From assembly GCA_017798145.1 (NCBI GenBank), contig CP059069.1, forward strand, positions 1,349,226-1,413,225: DNA of 64,000 nucleotides. Reading direction: 5' to 3'. Below, one piece after another: positions 62,331 through 64,000 of this stretch. How positions within the stretch are numbered: position 1 is the first letter of the stretch; each line of letters opens with the position of its first letter. The DNA comes from Akkermansiaceae bacterium (lineage in GTDB: Bacteria > Verrucomicrobiota > Verrucomicrobiia > Verrucomicrobiales > Akkermansiaceae). Below the pieces are notes generated by a model that worked only from the letters and a program-made list of their open reading frames with translations, was not told where the DNA came from and made no database searches. Made by a program: the position numbers and the translations under genes.

Positions 62331-63262
62331 CCCCCGATCCGGGTGATCGTGTAGCCCGCTTTCTCCAGATGGCTGCGTATGCTGGTCTTCGAGCAAAAAT
62401 GCCCCGCACCCGCGGCGAAGAAATGAACGCTTCCGGGTTCCTTGGCGAGGATCTCCGCGATGGTGGCTGCCATGATCACATCGCGGTCGGCGATAAGGCG
62501 TTTCATCAATCTCTCCCCAAGCTCCCGGTGCTCGCTTTCCGCCAGCTCCCTCATCGCCCTCTGCATCTCCGCCTCCACCTTCGCCACATCCCCGCTGACG
62601 TAGGCCGCCGTCAATTCCGCCACAGAGTTGCGCCCCGCATCCCTGTCCTTCTTGAGCATGCGCATGGTTTCGGAAAGCAGCGCCACCTGTTCCTTTTCCG
62701 TCAGCTCCGCGAAAATTCCGAGCTGGCCGGCCAAGGTTTCGAGCGCACCGGTTTTCTTCCCGGCTTCCGCCGCCTGCTCCCAGAGCTGCATATCGAGCGC
62801 CTTTTTCCCAGCCATCTGATCCGGCAAGAGCGGCAGGCTCATCCCGACAAGCCATGTGGCCATCGGCTGGAACGGTGTGGAATCGAGTGCCGGATTGATG
62901 AGCTTCAGCTCCTCATCGAGGCGGTCGGAAAGCTCCTTGCCGATGGACTCCGCGAGGGTTTTGCCGTCCTTCCTCATCATCATCGGTGCCGCCGCAAGCT
63001 GGGATGCGACATCAAACGGCACCTCGGTGTACAACGCATCCGCCGAGTCGAAGGCCTTGCGGGCCTCCGGGTGCAGAGTCGTGACCTGCTCTGAGCCGAG
63101 GTGGATGGTGCCGAAAAGGTAGGAGGGGGTTTCAAGCCCTTTGCCCTCGATTTTCCACAGCAGGGGCTTGAGCGGGTGTTTTTGCTCCTGGGCGAATCCC
63201 TGCCCACCAAGCAGGGCGATGGATGCGAGGGAATAGGCGGCGCAACGGATGGATCGTTTCAT
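62327..63262 (-). CDS. TraB/GumN family protein
   Basis: The roughly 311-residue protein starts with a signal peptide (MKRSIRCAAYSLASIALLGGQGFA). It has the three family markers: SYLFGTIHLGSEQ (the GTxH motif, about 47-59), ALYTEVPFD (conserved Glu, about 76-84) and FFAAGAGHFCSK near the C-terminus (GxxH). TraB/GumN proteins are thought to be metal-dependent peptidases of the Tiki fold acting outside the cytoplasm. It is translationally coupled to the FAD monooxygenase. A longer start at 63289 would add nine residues. Confidence 0.85.
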   Translation of the reverse strand: MKRSIRCAAYSLASIALLGGQGFAQEQKHPLKPLLWKIEGKGLETPSYLFGTIHLGSEQVTTLHPEARKAFDSADALYTEVPFDVASQLAAAPMMMRKDGKTLAESIGKELSDRLDEELKLINPALDSTPFQPMATWLVGMSLPLLPDQMAGKKALDMQLWEQAAEAGKKTGALETLAGQLGIFAELTEKEQVALLSETMRMLKKDRDAGRNSVAELTAAYVSGDVAKVEAEMQRAMRELAESEHRELGERLMKRLIADRDVIMAATIAEILAKEPGSVHFFAAGAGHFCSKTSIRSHLEKAGYTITRIGG

Positions 63263-63336
63263 CGGGCATGAGACTGCATGCTTTTTCACGAGACCGCCAT
63301 ACCATAGTTCCGCATCGCGGGGACTCTTCCTTGATG

Positions 63337-63360
63337 TTTAAGGTTTAAAATTTAAGGTTT
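63337..63360 (+). promoter_or_regulatory. AT-rich tandem direct repeat upstream of the HDAC-family gene
   Basis: TTTAAGGTTT occurs at 63337-63346 and again at 63351-63360, separated by AAAA. The second copy supplies an AAGG seven bases before the ATG at 63365, so it may double as the ribosome-binding site. Confidence 0.4.
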
Positions 63361-63364
63361 CCCC

Positions 63365-64000
63365 ATGCGCTGCTTTTACTCCCAGGCCTTTGAGCTGGAA
63401 CTCCCTGCGGGACACCCCTTCCCGATGGATAAGTTCCGTGTCTCCAAGGACATGCTGCTCACCGAGAAAATCCTCCGCCCGGAGGAGGTCATCGAGGTGA
63501 AGGCCGCGGATTTCCACCACCTGCTGCGCGTCCATGAGCGCGGCTACATCGAGAAAATCCAGTCCTCCGCCCTCGACCGCAAGGAGCAGATCCTGCTCGG
63601 CCTCCCCGCCTCGCCCAACCTGTTCACCCGCTCCGCCACCGAGGTGGAGGCCACCCGGCTCGCCTGCAACGCCGCCCTTGAGGAGGGTGTGGGCGTATGC
63701 CTTGCGGGCGGCACTCACCATGCCTTCAGCAACCACGGCGAGGGCTACTGCGTCTTCAACGACATCGCCATCGCCATCCGCGATCTCCAGGACAAGCGCC
63801 CCGGCATCAAGGTCATGGTCGTCGATACGGACGCACACCAGGGCAACGGCACAGCCTCCCTGCTTGGAGACGATCCGCGCGTTTTCACCTACTCGATCCA
63901 CGTCGGGAAAAACTATCCGACGAAAAAAATCGCCTCCACCCTGGATGTGGAAACCGTCAGATACGTGGAGGGAGAGATGTATCTCCAGCAACTCTTCAAA
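63365..64000 (+). CDS. Histone-deacetylase-family (zinc amidohydrolase) protein, 3' end beyond the window
   Basis: The plus strand is open from the ATG at 63365 to the right edge, 212 codons. The sequence matches the arginase/deacetylase fold: an early FELELPAGHPFPMDKF, LLRVHERGYIEKI, then the active-site stretch CLAGGTHHAFSNHGEGYCVFND (His-His pair about 118-119), and VMVVDTDAHQGNGTASL (zinc-binding Asp and His, about 158-174). The remaining zinc Asp and the Gly-rich end lie outside. Bacterial members deacetylate polyamines, acetyl-lysine or related amides; the substrate is unknown. It is divergent from the TraB-like gene. Confidence 0.88.
   Translation, partial: MRCFYSQAFELELPAGHPFPMDKFRVSKDMLLTEKILRPEEVIEVKAADFHHLLRVHERGYIEKIQSSALDRKEQILLGLPASPNLFTRSATEVEATRLACNAALEEGVGVCLAGGTHHAFSNHGEGYCVFNDIAIAIRDLQDKRPGIKVMVVDTDAHQGNGTASLLGDDPRVFTYSIHVGKNYPTKKIASTLDVETVRYVEGEMYLQQLFK

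Overview
The window looks like chromosomal DNA of a high-GC Verrucomicrobiota bacterium, most likely in the Verrucomicrobiales (Luteolibacter/Haloferula-like; this is inferred from gene content, not from a database match). The clues are a secreted protease with a PEP-CTERM tail (VPEPSALLM...RRRR), a giant secreted di-heme c-type cytochrome/LamG protein with the DANGDG...IEFALGG tail common in this phylum, DapL-type diaminopimelate synthesis typical of PVC bacteria, sulfatases, and a division-cell-wall (dcw) cluster. No tRNA, rRNA, CRISPR array, insertion sequence or phage gene was recognised.

Layout. 1-2.9 kb: a partial membrane-protein gene, secG and a DUF5069-like gene on the minus strand, then folP and a small helix-turn-helix-like gene on the plus strand. 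3.3-7.3 kb: menD, an MFS transporter and a bacterial eRF1-like (baeRF/Vms1) gene, with three DnaA-box-like sites just before menD. 7.4-15.4 kb: a lipoprotein made of a detached SecD-like periplasmic domain, then a tightly coupled peptide ABC importer operon (oppB-oppC-oppA-oppD-oppF) whose two permeases carry large non-membrane inserts. 15.4-26.7 kb: a mono-heme cytochrome lipoprotein, the PEP-CTERM protease, an ABC exporter, a HAD phosphatase, the 1949-residue giant secreted protein and an OmpA-like coiled-coil membrane protein. 26.7-34.1 kb: a complete seven-gene Mrp sodium/proton antiporter operon plus a second Na+/H+ antiporter. 34.2-36.4 kb: proB-proA and a solitary ribbon-helix-helix gene.

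36.4-48.6 kb is the dcw cluster: mraZ, rsmH, ftsL-like, ftsI, murE, murF, mraY, murD, a LysM gene and ftsW, mostly with overlapping stops and starts. It ends abruptly without murG, murC, ftsQ, ftsA or ftsZ. Between mraZ and the recognisable RsmH domain lies the most striking structure in the window: two 222-bp direct repeats containing eight stem-loops of two alternating kinds. Each kind has an invariant loop, while the stems change sequence but keep pairing. Further hairpins flank the array, and all of it stays open in the rsmH frame.

48.6-64 kb: a NUDIX hydrolase, a sulfatase-esterase pair, a two-subunit 2-oxoacid:ferredoxin oxidoreductase, a membrane sulfatase-fold protein coupled to a gene of unknown function, an MGDG/UgtP-type glycosyltransferase, a second HAD phosphatase, dapL, a FAD monooxygenase, a TraB/GumN protein and the start of a histone-deacetylase-family gene running off the right edge.

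The genes link in several places. MurE carries the meso-DAP signature and DapL supplies that diaminopimelate. Mrp and the second antiporter suggest a sodium-rich or alkaline habitat. MenD points to menaquinone respiration. The sulfatases and esterase suggest use of sulfated, acylated polysaccharides.
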